From: Incurvaria masculella
Lineage: Eukaryota; Arthropoda; Insecta; Lepidoptera; Incurvariidae
Direction: 5' to 3'
Assembly (NCBI GenBank): GCA_946894095.1
Contig: OX335657.1
Location: forward strand, 12,896,001-12,960,000
DNA: 64,000 bases
Shown here piece after piece: positions 9,652-19,388 of the stretch. Position 1 is the stretch's first letter. Every line of letters begins with the position of its first letter. The position numbers and the translations under genes were made by a program. Under the pieces are notes generated by a model, which was given only the letters and a program-made list of their open reading frames with translations, was not told the DNA's origin and did not search any database.

Positions 9652-10015
9652 TGTCAGCCTCGGTAGCCGAGTGGTGCGACGCCTTGCGATTCGATAAGCT
9701 TGGTGAAACACCTCTGAGCGCGGTTAGGTTCTGGATGGGTGACCATTTTCAACCGTTGAGTGGGCCGTGGTTCGGATTTTAGGTAAAACTGTAGGCCCCC
9801 TTCCTTCCTTACTAGGTGGTAGTGTTAATCCCGCCCAGGATGGTACCATCGCATTGAATGAACGATGGTCGAAACGGCAATGGAAATTGTCCTTGTTTTC
9901 CATCCAGTTTAATGTAGCCGAGCAATATAAGGAAGGTCCTGGCATGTGGTGTGTTAGGCTAATATCAGACGGTCAGTTTGGTATCAGCAATCCATGTCCA
10001 GTTCCATAAAAAAAC
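9652..10015 (+). mobile_element. 5S rRNA-headed SINE
   Basis: The head (about 9658-9745) contains GCGCGGTTAGGTTCTGGATG followed by GGTGACC. This corresponds to the internal promoter region of 5S rRNA. The body contains GGTACCATCGCATTGAATGA, CGAAACGGCAATGGAAATTG and GTTTTCCATCCAGTTTAATG. The tail contains GGAAGGTCCTGGCAT, GGCTAATATC and ATCCATGTCCAGTTCCATAA, then an A-run. Body and tail are the same as in the tRNA-headed copies (for example 18598-19012). RNA polymerase III promoter function is inferred from the head only. Confidence 0.85.
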
Positions 10016-10458
10016 CAAGGAAGTGCCAGGCTTCCTCAAGATGTTTTCTTTCACCGTAAATGTTGGTGTATTATAAATTCACTTACAACACACGCAACGA
10101 GGAAAAGAATCCTGCAGAAAAATACTTATTTAATTCGGCTGTAATTTTTAATTACTTTTGATATCCCAAAAAAATATATGTTGACCGATATTGTTCGAGT
10201 GAATTTCAAGATATTCTACATACCGGCCTACCTATATTTCTCGTTTTCTAGAGTGACTTGAGTCTTTTCTATGGCAACCTGGGCGTCTCATCTAAAATTC
10301 CTTCTGCGAGAGAAAGTGCTAAATAATTCCTATTTGCATTATATGTTTACGGGTGTTAGCTGAGGTTTGGTCCAAACGTTAACCAGGTGTTGTTGGCCAA
10401 TTTGAAGCAAAAAATACATACAACTTCAAACAAATTCGCCGTCCCCAAACATTTTGTT

Positions 10459-10600
10459 CAGTCAGTCAGTCAGTCAGTCAGCCTGTTTACGTCCACTGCT
10501 GGACATACGCCTCTCCAATCCTTCTCCAGTCCTCCCGGCCCTCAGCGGTACGGAACCACTGCTTTCCGCCGACGCATTTGATGTCGTCTTCCCACCTGGC
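10459..10600 (-). mobile_element. RTE-type LINE 3' end with (TGAC)n tail
   Basis: The minus strand reads ARWEDDIKCVGGKQWFRTAE, then GRED, and ends GEAYVQQWT with a TAA stop at 10487-10489. This is followed by a (TGAC)n microsatellite (10459-10482 as CAGT on the plus strand). It is a clean, unbroken C-terminal 37 codons of the RTE-type protein also seen at 509-812. 5' truncation removed everything upstream. Confidence 0.8.
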
Positions 10601-10609
10601 AAATAGACC

Positions 10610-11395
10610 CATTTTGTTCATACTTACGTATTAAAATGTATGGAGCGGGCGAAAAATGTTTAAGCCGTACAAAAAAAAATTGTATCTTGCTTTGTTGCAC
10701 CAAATGTGCCAAGGAATACCTAGTTAACATTTGGACCATATCTTCGTTAGCACTAGGTATTATCTTAGTGTTTTGAATTAGTCATTTGACTCGAAAGCAT
10801 TTATTTTTGTATTTCGAATGCTGGTTTGAACCCATGCATAGGTTGTGTCTGCATGGTTGTCCATGGTTGTTGACAACCATGCAGAGACAACCAAACCAGA
10901 CATAAGAAAAGTAAGGAAAAATTGCTTGATTATATCGATGGGATATTTTTTATATTTGTTTATAATTATTTACATTACAGATGGAATATGATGTACGCCA
11001 ACAACGTTTTCTACGTTGACGGTTGTAGACTATTTTTCTGAAATTTGTATAGTTTTGTTTGTATCTGGAATAAGTATTTTTGAAATAAGTAAATAAAATT
11101 GGAATAACAAAATAGGGGCCAATATTTCATTAATTTGGCAATTCACTTCATTATCGTCTGAAAATTACTTTGTTATCAATAAAAAAACCCTAAAGAAAGA
11201 CATCCACGCAAATCTTGACTTTCCGTCCCTCTTTCCTTACATTATATGGTAGAACTGATTCTCATCTTATTGGGAAAGGCGCATTTAGTGAATGATGACC
11301 TAAACCAAGGATATCATGGATACAATAAATGCCTCCAAAAAAACTAAAACGTACAGACATATCTTTGATTTATTTAATGTGCAAAATTTTAGAAA
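10610..11395. other. No gene recognised; contains one strong hairpin
   Basis: AT-rich sequence without family members that I recognise, apart from the hairpin at 10821-10899. Confidence 0.35.
10821..10899. repeat. Two-tier hairpin
   Basis: GGTTGTGTCTGCATGGTTGT plus C (10841-10861) pairs with 10872-10892 with one mismatch, around a 10-base loop. An outer CTGGTTT/AAACCAG pair (10821-10827, 10893-10899) lies beyond. Function unknown; it might be a small palindromic element or a transcript hairpin. Confidence 0.75.
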
Positions 11396-11465
11396 AATGT
11401 TTCTTAATTTGTCTGAGAAAACAGGCACGAGCCATGGTATGAAACTTGATCACGTCAATTAAAGG
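11395..11465 (+). repeat. Single arm of the 5463-5880 inverted repeat family
   Basis: ATGTTTCTTAATTTGTCTGA, followed by GAAA, CACGAGC and TATGAAACTTGATCAC, matches the right arm at 5806-5880. Confidence 0.5.
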
Positions 11466-11837
11466 TTGGGAGCATTCTCAGAAACACTTCAGGAGATAGT
11501 TTCACACCCTGAGCTGCGTCGGACGCTCGCTTCTCGCCGCGAATATGGCAGAGTGCTTTTGAGTACACAGCGCATAACATAAAGAAGAGTTCATTGCAGA
11601 ATATCAATATTTTTCTCTGATTTTATAAAAACGAACATCAGATGCATAAGGATTCACCCACGTTCAAGCCCGATGAAAAACAGCTTGCTTTCCTTGACCT
11701 CCTCTCATAGATTAGCCAACTGCTCATAATTCAGATAATTTAGCAGCAGAGAATAACGGCCTCAAAATCAAGTGAATGCTTAACAGTACAACAAGTAAGA
11801 AGCGACCTATCCAGAAAAAAATGTTGGCATTTTTATT

Positions 11838-12387
11838 TTAAGGTGGCCCAACCCGGCGGCCTCAACTCATTTGCGGGCACGGTACAAAACCGTGCTTTTG
11901 CGCCCTGGGACCTTCTCTCTTTCCAAGAATAAGACAGGCTCCGTGATGAGGAAGATGCAAAATGTCCACAAAAAAGAAAATATGCATAGTGTATGATTTG
12001 GTAAGATTTACGAAAATTTTAATTTCAAAATGACTTATAGCTAAAAGTAAACCACGTCCGCTGTAGTCAAACATCTAACAAAAACCAAATAGATTATAAA
12101 TCTTGATTAAATAAGCTATGTCTGATGACTAATCTTATTAAGATGTTCTTACTTTATCATTGCGTAATCTACCTCCAAAGTTATTGTTTAAAACGCGCGA
12201 AAAATCCGAACTTTCGGACGTTATAACTTGGAAACCAAACACAATTTTACAATGCCAATGGTCATCAGACATCTAGTTCAATCAAATAGAGCTGTTTTGA
12301 GCAAAATTTTGGATCTCTGACAAGAAATATAGGCGTGATCTTCTTTCCCCGTTTGTATGGGGAGATGAGCGGGTTGGGCCACCTTAA
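11838..12387 (-). mobile_element. 542-bp TTAA MITE (copy 1)
   Basis: The perfect 14-bp terminal inverted repeat GGTGGCCCAACCCG is flanked on both sides by TTAA (11838-11841 and 12384-12387). TTAA duplication is characteristic of piggyBac-type transposition. The element between is 542 bp, the same length as the copy at 55957-56498, which is in the opposite orientation. Internal landmarks are CACGGTTTTGTACCGTGCCC and CATCAGACATCTAGTTC on one strand or the other. No transposase frame. Confidence 0.85.
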
Positions 12388-12582
12388 GTCAACAATTATA
12401 ATATATATTTTTTTAAATCTGGTCTAAGTCCGGACTGCAAACATTTTGCGGAGCTGAATTTCGTTTCGAAGTGCGGTAAGGAACGTGCTGCTCACGAATG
12501 CACGAAATGTTCGCTTTTCCTTCAGCACAATTTTAAATCTATTTCTTATTTTAAATCTTTAATATCGGGTTTAATTAACCCG

Positions 12583-12900
12583 CCGGGTGAACAGATGAGT
12601 AAGTGATTAAATCTGTCGTTTAGTACCAAGTTTGTACCAAGCTTACTGGTAAATCTCTGTTCACTTGGACGAATAATACGCCGTTTGACACATTTGATCA
12701 CTCATTTGCCTGTTTTAAATACTCTCCTCCTCATCATGAAATACTGCCTTCTCGACAACGGGCTGAACAATCAGCTCGAAACGTCCGCCGCGCGAAAAGC
12801 CGTGAGTATTTTCAACCATGTTGAACGACCGCGGTAATCTAAAAAGTGTTGCTCACTTTTCCGTTCACCCGTTTACGATGTTAACCTCCACGGGAATTGC
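12583..12900. repeat. Degenerate copy of the CGGGTGAACAGA MITE
   Basis: Left end CGGGTGAACAGATGAGTAAG with TGATTAAATC. Inverted partners appear at about 12697-12715 (GATCACTCATTTGCCTGTT) and about 12861-12893 (GTTCACCCG and GTTAACCTCCACGGG). The better copy is 19037-19270. Probably interrupted by additional sequence. Confidence 0.45.
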
Positions 12901-13385
12901 TTTAAAATAATCGCACGGCGACAATTCCCAGCGCGCGCTCAGCCTAACACTGTGGCGTTGCAGCGCCATTTTCATTTTCTTTATTGCGCAATGTGGTGCG
13001 TGAGTGCTGGTTTTATTGCACAAGTACGAGAAAAGTACCTTATTCTTATTATATCTAAGCCAGGTAACAGCAATTTTCTAGGTATATTTGGATGAATGAT
13101 GTTGCATCACACATAAATGTTGGATGCACTGTTTTATGTTAACAACTCAAGTTGCGGTTTCAAAGTAGTAATTTTACTTTTTTTTCTGTAAAAAATTACA
13201 GGTTAGGTACTTTAAAGGATATAAGTATGGTATTCGAATAAAACATTCGGTATTTGAGTAAAATCCCGACTGAAGAAGCAGAAAAGTTTTGTTTTTGTTG
13301 GTTTTTTTGTATAATGTATAATTATATGTGGTTGTTGTATTCTTAACATCAACCATTGCCATAGATTAATGAGGATGATAGAGAT
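12900..13385. other. No gene recognised
   Basis: Anonymous AT-rich DNA; short minus-strand frames have no motif. Confidence 0.35.
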
Positions 13386-13724
13386 AGATAACGTCATGCA
13401 ACGTTCAAAACTCGACCAAAACGGCTGGTACTATTTTCGCTGGTACTATGAAATTTCTAACCGGCGATATATCACTGCCAGAACTTACACCGTCGTTAAA
13501 CTAAGCTTGATTCCAAATTTTGCCTGATGTGATGCGTAGGTAAGCGTGATGAAAACGATACATTTTAACTATTATAAGATTATTACATTGTAATTAAAAA
13601 AATCATTGATATTTATAAGTTTGTATTCAATGTATTCTGAAATGGAAGTTGCAACGCCACCTATGGACTTTTATTATTCCTATTAAACACCGGTATGACG
13701 TTGGCAATCTATCTCTACCATCTT
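13386..13724 (+). repeat. TIR element with GCTAACGTCA ends (copy 2 of 3)
   Basis: Shares TTCGCTGGTACTATGA, GCCAGAACTTACACCGTCGT, GATGAAAACGATACATTTTA and GACTTTTATTATTCC with copies 1 and 3. The right terminus is TATGACGTTGGCAATC. The left terminus is decayed. Confidence 0.65.
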
Positions 13725-13729
13725 TAGGG

Positions 13730-14885
13730 TACATTTTTTAATCATCTGATTAACAGTGAGTTAACTATTCTTAAGACTTTTTCAAAAGCCGTTGCTTATC
13801 CATCCGTTATAGTGAGGCCATATATTTATTAGTAAAATTACAGTAAGAGAATAGTGATAGGACATATAATCCTCCGATAATGACAATATGCCTTTAGACA
13901 AACGTAATTTTGTGCTATCAGACCGTTAAGTACTATCTGACAATTGAAAATTCGGCCTTTGATTTATGACCATGGCTAACTTTGAATTTACAGGAAATAA
14001 GTTTCTCCGAACTAGAAATTATGTCTTGGCGGAAGCCATGTTGTGACTATAATGAAATATCAAATGGAATATTAAAAAAATGTTTATTTTAGGAAAAGTA
14101 AGAAATATTTGTTTTTATCAGGCTGAAAGATCCACTGTAATTTGCTCAACTTCAAAGACAAGAGAAATGGTAGACCTTTTCAAGGAAGCGGTAGGTAAAA
14201 GGCACTTTTCTCACGCTTGCAAAACTCGCTTTAGCTGTAATAAACATCAAAGATGTCAACTTTGGCCTCGGCTAACATTTTAACATTAACGCTCAGTACC
14301 GCGATAGGTGGCGCCTCATTCGTAATTTCTGAGAGAGTACTCCACTCATCACGCTCAAATTACGTACGGGCGCTGCACGAAGCCTGTTTTATCTAGGGCA
14401 GAGTCCTTGCAATAACTAAATATCTGTCCGTGCATATGAAATGTGCTTTTCACGTGGCTAGTAAATAATATAACCCTAGATACTTTCCTTCGTCCTTGCC
14501 TGAACGCTTATTGAATAAGCGTTTTTACAAGCGTCTGGAAGGCCGAGTGCTTTATACATATTGGATTACTGTGGCAACATTCTCATATCGGTGTGGGCAA
14601 GTCTGGACGCATCGTCCATTAGCGCAGAACTCAAGACAGTGGAGTATCGCACTGTGGAAACCTATGGGAACACCGGGAGATTGAGAATCCTGTGAACAGT
14701 AAGCCAGCACCGGACTTATACTTTTGTTGGGTATAGATTCCACTTTATGAAAGTAAAATGCAAATCGGCCGCCCCTAGCCCGCGACCTGTATTGCCAATT
14801 ACCTGCACTAAACTAACAAAAAATTTAAAAGAAAAGCCACGGAGTAATATGTATAACATATGGTGATTGTTCTTCTTCTTGTTCT
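13730..14885. other. No gene recognised
   Basis: No exon, RNA gene or repeat family member was recognised. The right part (about 14500-14880) leads directly into the 123-bp satellite. Confidence 0.35.
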
Positions 14886-14887
14886 CT

Positions 14888-15650
14888 TATTTTGTGGTAT
14901 CAATTACCTAAGGCTGTATCGAAATCCTCGCTCAGTTCCCACAAATATTTCGTCACTAGACAGTCATGAATTCGGTAATTTACAAGTCGGTTCGGTTACC
15001 GCGGACACTATTAACGTATTTTGTGGTATGGATTACCTAAGGCTGTATCGAAATCCTAGCTCAGTTCCCACAAATATTTCATCATGAATTGAATTCGGTA
15101 ATTTACAAGTCGGTTCGGTTACCGCGGACACTATTAACGTATTTTGTGTTATGTATTACCTAAGGCTGTATGGAAATCCTAGCTCAGTTCCCACAAATAT
15201 TGCAATATGAATTAAATTAGGTAATTTAGAAGTCGGTTCGGTTACCGCGGACACTATTAACTTATTTTGCGGCATGTATTACCTAAAGCTGTATCAAAAT
15301 CCTAGCTCAGTTCCCACAAATATTTCATCAAGAATTGAATTAGGTAATTTACAAGTCGGTTCGGTTACCGCGGACACTATTAACGTATTTTGTGTTATGT
15401 ATTACCTAAGGCTGTATCGAAATCCTAGCTCAGTTCCCACAAATATTGCATAATGAATTAAATTAGGTAATTTAGAAGTCGGTTCGGTTACCGCGGACAC
15501 TATTAACTTATTTTGCGGCATGTATTACCTAAAGCTGTATCGAAATCCTAGCTCAGTTCCCACAAATATTTCATCAAGAATTGAATTAGGTAATTTACAA
15601 GTCGGTTCGGCTTACCGCGGAGACTATTAACTTATACCTAAGGTCTATCA
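14888..15650 (+). repeat. 123-bp satellite, six units, alternating two-unit pattern
   Basis: Units start at 14888, 15017, 15140, 15263, 15386 and 15509; after the first (129 bp) each is exactly 123 bp. Conserved landmarks per unit are ATTACCTAA, GCTGTAT, CTCAGTTCCCACAAATAT, GGTAATTTA and GTCGGTTCGGTTACCGCGGA. Units 3 and 5 share TTTTGTGTTATGTATTACC, and units 4 and 6 share TTTTGCGGCATGTATTACC plus CTAAAGCTG. The array therefore alternates in A-B-A-B fashion with a 246-bp higher-order period. The last unit decays near 15635-15650. Confidence 0.95.
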
Positions 15651-15978
15651 AAACCCAGGGGGGGTTTCCCATCTTTCTTCACGCCCTCGCCACCGTTTAT
15701 TTTTGCTGTGAATATAGGCTCGGTCATTCATTATATCTAGGTGTGTTTGTTGTCCCTCGGGAGTGTTTCGGTAGCGGTCGACTGACTAGGTAGTAATAGG
15801 GCTCAGCGCGGTCGAATGTCTTTGCAGTCAATGATTTTTTATTGAGCTCCCTTTTGGACTTTCGAAAGAAATATCTGTGAACGCCTACGGGTAAACATAG
15901 TAGATATTTATTTAAGGAGATAATAGGTTTTTCGGAGGTCAACTCAATGAACACTTTTTTATTGTTTTGAATTAGTTT

Positions 15979-16301
15979 TTATAGGGTTCCGTACCCAAAG
16001 GATGAAAACGGAACCCTATTACTAAGCTTCCGCTGTCCGTCCATCCGTCCGGCCGTCCGTCCGTCTGTCCGTCCGTCTGTCACAGGGCTGTATCTCATGA
16101 ACCGTAATAGGTAGGCAGCTGAAATATTCACAGAGTGTGTATTTATTTTGCCGCTATAACAACAAATTGGTAAAATAAAAAAATAAAAAAATTAAAAAAA
16201 ATTTAATTTTATACAAAAAACGTGATTTTTTTGTGTTAAATCTTGTACGATGGTACGGAACCTTTCGTGTGAGAGTCCGACTCGCACTTTGCCGGTTTTC
16301 T
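15979..16301 (-). repeat. 'gggttccgt' dispersed repeat, near full length
   Basis: Both ends are present: AGGGTTCCGTACCCAAAGGA on the left and the reverse of AAACCGGCAAAGTGCGAGTC on the right. It has an extended (GTCC)n-type run at 16035-16080 and an A-rich middle (16170-16205). Confidence 0.88.
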
Positions 16302-16571
16302 GTTGAAAGGTTTCTACCATACGTATTCGTAAGTTTATCAGCTATACAGGGTGTTCCAACGGCCATTAATAATATTTGGGAAATGATAATTAGGAATTAA
16401 CTATAAAATGAACAATAAAGTTAAATAACTTTTTTCTGATATTCCCTAAACTTAAAGTGAGACTACCCATACACAGTTATTTCTAAATGTTGTGTTAAAA
16501 GAATCTAATGTTGCGTAAGAACGTTGGAACGCTGTATGTAACTGGACTTGGATGAGTAATATAACACAATT

Positions 16572-16952
16572 TTATGCAACCAGACATGGATGGCTAATAC
16601 TCACAACTACTGTTATGATATTAGCCCAATACACCACAATCCCGAAGGAATTAGGTGCCATGCCAGGACCTTCCCTTTATGAGCACGGCTACATTGAACT
16701 GGATGGAAAACACGTACATCTTTCATCTTTCATTCAATGCGATGGTACCTACCCGGGCGGGCTTACACCCTACCACCTAGTTGGGGAAGGGGCCCTACAG
16801 TTTTACATGGATTCCGAACCATGGAGCAGCTTGAATTGGTGACAAAATGCACTTATCGAACTCAGAAAGAGAAATAAAGTGGTGCATATTGGGGGGAGGA
16901 ATTGAACCCAGACCTCTGGTACGCTAGGGCTGTCAGCGCGCCGCTAGGCTCT
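16572..16952 (-). mobile_element. tRNA-headed SINE
   Basis: On the minus strand the head at the right end contains GGTTCAATTCC (B box, about 16900) and an A-box-like GGCGCGC region (about 16930-16952). The body and tail to the left carry the common landmarks, including CCATCGCATTGAATGAAAG and GAAGGTCCTGGCATGGCAC, and end in TGTCTGGTTGCATAAAA. A second tail-like piece (CTGGACTTGGATGAGTAAT) lies at 16540-16560. Confidence 0.85.
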
Positions 16953-17427
16953 ATGTTAAACATTATAACTATGACGAAATTTTACACACTTATTAACTGT
17001 ATTGCGGATAAATTGTACATATTACTGTGTTGAAGCAAACACAGTAAATTCAGTAATGTAATAGTTAATGACTCAGCATTTTAAAAATAAATTATCAGCA
17101 GTTCTTTTATGCTCTCCATCAGCAATAAACATCAGCAACCTGTCAGTTTGTTCATCTTCGCGCGAATCCTCCAAAAAAATGGAGCACAAGGGACCTAATA
17201 AAATCCAACAAATGAAATTCCTTTTACGTTTCGGGCCTCGTGACAATATGGAGCCGCCGAGACGGAGTCACTTGGGCTCCAAACATCATTATTTATTATT
17301 ATATTTGTCGCCCGGAACTGGTATCTGCCCCCCACACTACCGACGGCCGACCCGCAAGGAAAACACGGAATGAGAAACCGCCTGGGAACATTCTCTGGAG
17401 ACAACCTCGGAGAATAGCCTGTGTCTT

Positions 17428-17797
17428 TAGGGTTCCGTAGCCGGATGGTAAAGATGCGACCCTCATCATTTCGTCCTGACCGTTTGATGCACATTTGAAA
17501 TTTTAAAAAATCGACCAATTGCGAGTCGGAATCGCACATGAAGGGTTCCGTACCATCGTACAAGATTTAACACAAAAAATCACGTTTTTTGTATGGGACC
17601 CCCTTTATTTTTTATTATTTTCTTATTTTACCTATTTGTTGTTAACTATAGCGGCAAAATAAATACACGTTCTGTAAAAATTTCAGCTGCCTACCTATTA
17701 CGGTTCACGAGAGACATCCCTGTGACAGACGTCCGGACGGACAGCGGAGGCTTAGTAATAGGGTTCCGTTTTCACCCTTTGGGTACAGAACCCTAAA
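17428..17797 (+). repeat. 'gggttccgt' dispersed repeat with extra 5' piece
   Basis: 17500-17797 is a standard copy running from CCAATTGCGAGTCGGAATCG to GGGTACAGAACCCTAAAA. The 70 bases before it start with another GGGTTCCGTAGCCGGATGG and probably belong to a related family, so this may be a composite. Confidence 0.8.
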
Positions 17798-17867
17798 ATC
17801 AGCCCGACATTCGTCCAAAAAGACACGATTGGAGCCACTGATCGCAGCAGAATTATAAATTAGAAGG

Positions 17868-18300
17868 TGGGTTGGTAAAGGTCATCAGACGCTGGCAATG
17901 TAAAAGAGTATTTGATTTCTAAGTTATAAGGTCCGAAAGATCGAATTTTTCACGCGTTTTATACAATAAATTTGGAAGTGGATTACTCAACGATGAAATA
18001 AAAACATCTTAAAAAGATTAGTCTTCAGATATCGCTTATTTCATAAAAAAATATAATCAATTTGGTTTTTGTTAGATTTTTACTCCAGCGGTCGTAGTTT
18101 ACTTTGATCTAAAAGTCGTTTTGTAAATAAAATTTTCGTAAATCTTACCAAATCAAACACTATGCGCATTGTCTGCTTTATGGACATGTTGCATCCTCCT
18201 TATCACGGAGCCTGTCTTTTTCTTTGAAACAGAGGAGGTCCGAGAGCGCAATTTTGTATCGTGCCCGCTAATGAGTTAGTCCCGCCGGGAAGGGCCATCA
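17868..18300 (+). mobile_element. TTAA MITE, truncated copy 2
   Basis: Matches the 542-bp MITE from GGTCATCAGACGCTGGCAAT through TTCTAAGTTATAAGGTCCGA, AGCGGTCGTAGTTTACTTT and ATGAGTTAGTCCCGCCGGGA to GGGCCATCAC. The left terminal portion is missing and the right end is decayed, so no TTAA pair remains. Confidence 0.78.
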
Positions 18301-18597
18301 CATTCTATTGCTTTTCACACGAGCAAAGCCGCGATCAGCTGCGGTTCGCACGGCGTTGTATTTATTACGCTGGTGAGATGAAAGCCACAAGGTGGTCACA
18401 GGAACCTTTTGTTTTTTAAGTATCGCTAGTTCTCTGATAAGATATGGTGATAACAATGTGTGTACTTATTCGAAAAAGCTTTTACGTATTTTGTGATGAT
18501 ATTTTGCAATCCACGCATATACGAAAGGTCCTCTTAATTATCTAACCTTAATTTTGCTTTAGTATAGATACGTAAAGCATTATAAAAGATACGTTCG

Positions 18598-19012
18598 AGT
18601 GGGTCGTAGCCTAGTGGCGCGGGGACTGGCCTAGCGTACCAGAGGTCTGGGTTCAATTCCTCGCCCCCACATGCTTCACCTTCTTTCTCTTTCTGAGTTC
18701 GACAAGTGCATTTAGTCACGAAATTAAGCTGCTCAATGGTTCGGAATCCATGTAAAACTCTAGGTCCCATTCCCCTACTCGGTGGTAAGGGTTTAAGCTC
18801 GCCCGGGTTGGTACCATCGCATTGGGTGAAAAGATAGTCGAAGCGGCAATGAAAAATTGTCCGTGTTTTCCATCCAGTTCAAAGTAGCCGTGCTCATAAA
18901 GGGAAGTTCCTGGCACGGCAGCTAATTCCTTCGGGTGTGTGGTGTATTGGGCTAATATCATAAGAGTAGTTGTGTGGTATTAGCCATCCATGTCAGGTTG
19001 CATAAAAATAAC
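18598..19012 (+). mobile_element. tRNA-headed SINE, full length
   Basis: Head: GTAGCCTAGTGGCGCGG (A box region) and GGGTTCAATTCC (B box). Then TTTCTCTTTCTGAGTTCGAC, GTTCGGAATCCATGTAAAAC, GGTTGGTACCATCGCATTGG, GAAGCGGCAATGAAAAATTG, GTTTTCCATCCAGTTCAAAG, GTGGTGTATTGGGCTAATAT and the tail GCCATCCATGTCAGGTTGCA with ATAAAAATA. It is one of the two best copies in the window and serves as the reference for landmark order. Confidence 0.9.
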
Positions 19013-19036
19013 AACCCAAAGAGTTTACTATAGATC

Positions 19037-19270
19037 ACACCTGGGGGATTACCATGGTAAATTAACATACTGGGTGAACGAACAAGTGAGTCATTAAACC
19101 CGACGTTTGGTTGCATTTCGTACAATGCTAACTGTTAGATAACGTGTTACTCAGCCGTGTGAACTGAAATCGACTAATTAGCATGGTACAAAACGAATCT
19201 AAACCTCAGATTTAATCACTCACTTGTCTGTTCACCCGTCGAATTATTTTTTATGGTAACTCCCCTGGAG
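19037..19270. repeat. MITE with about 63-bp terminal inverted repeats
   Basis: Left CACACCTGGGGGATTACCAT through TGGGTGAACGAACAAGTGAG pairs with the right end read inward, CACTCCAGGGGAGTTACCAT through CGGGTGAACAGACAAGTGAG. Only about 110 bases separate the arms. It lies immediately after a SINE and just before the 3' end of the LINE at 19292. Confidence 0.75.
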
Positions 19271-19388
19271 TGTAGCCTGTAGGGAGTGAACACATAGTAT
19301 TTTATTATTATTTGAAGTTGGGCTGCGGGCTTTTTTTTTTGCCCGCTGTCACTGCGACCTTTACAGATCTATTGTGACTTTTCCCTTC

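Noticed and set aside
9652..9750. Considered as a genuine 5S rRNA gene
   Set aside because: Only the internal promoter region is 5S-like and it is fused to the SINE body and A-rich tail.
14888..15650. Considered as a coding repeat protein
   Set aside because: The 123-bp unit is a multiple of three, but stops occur in all frames of several units.
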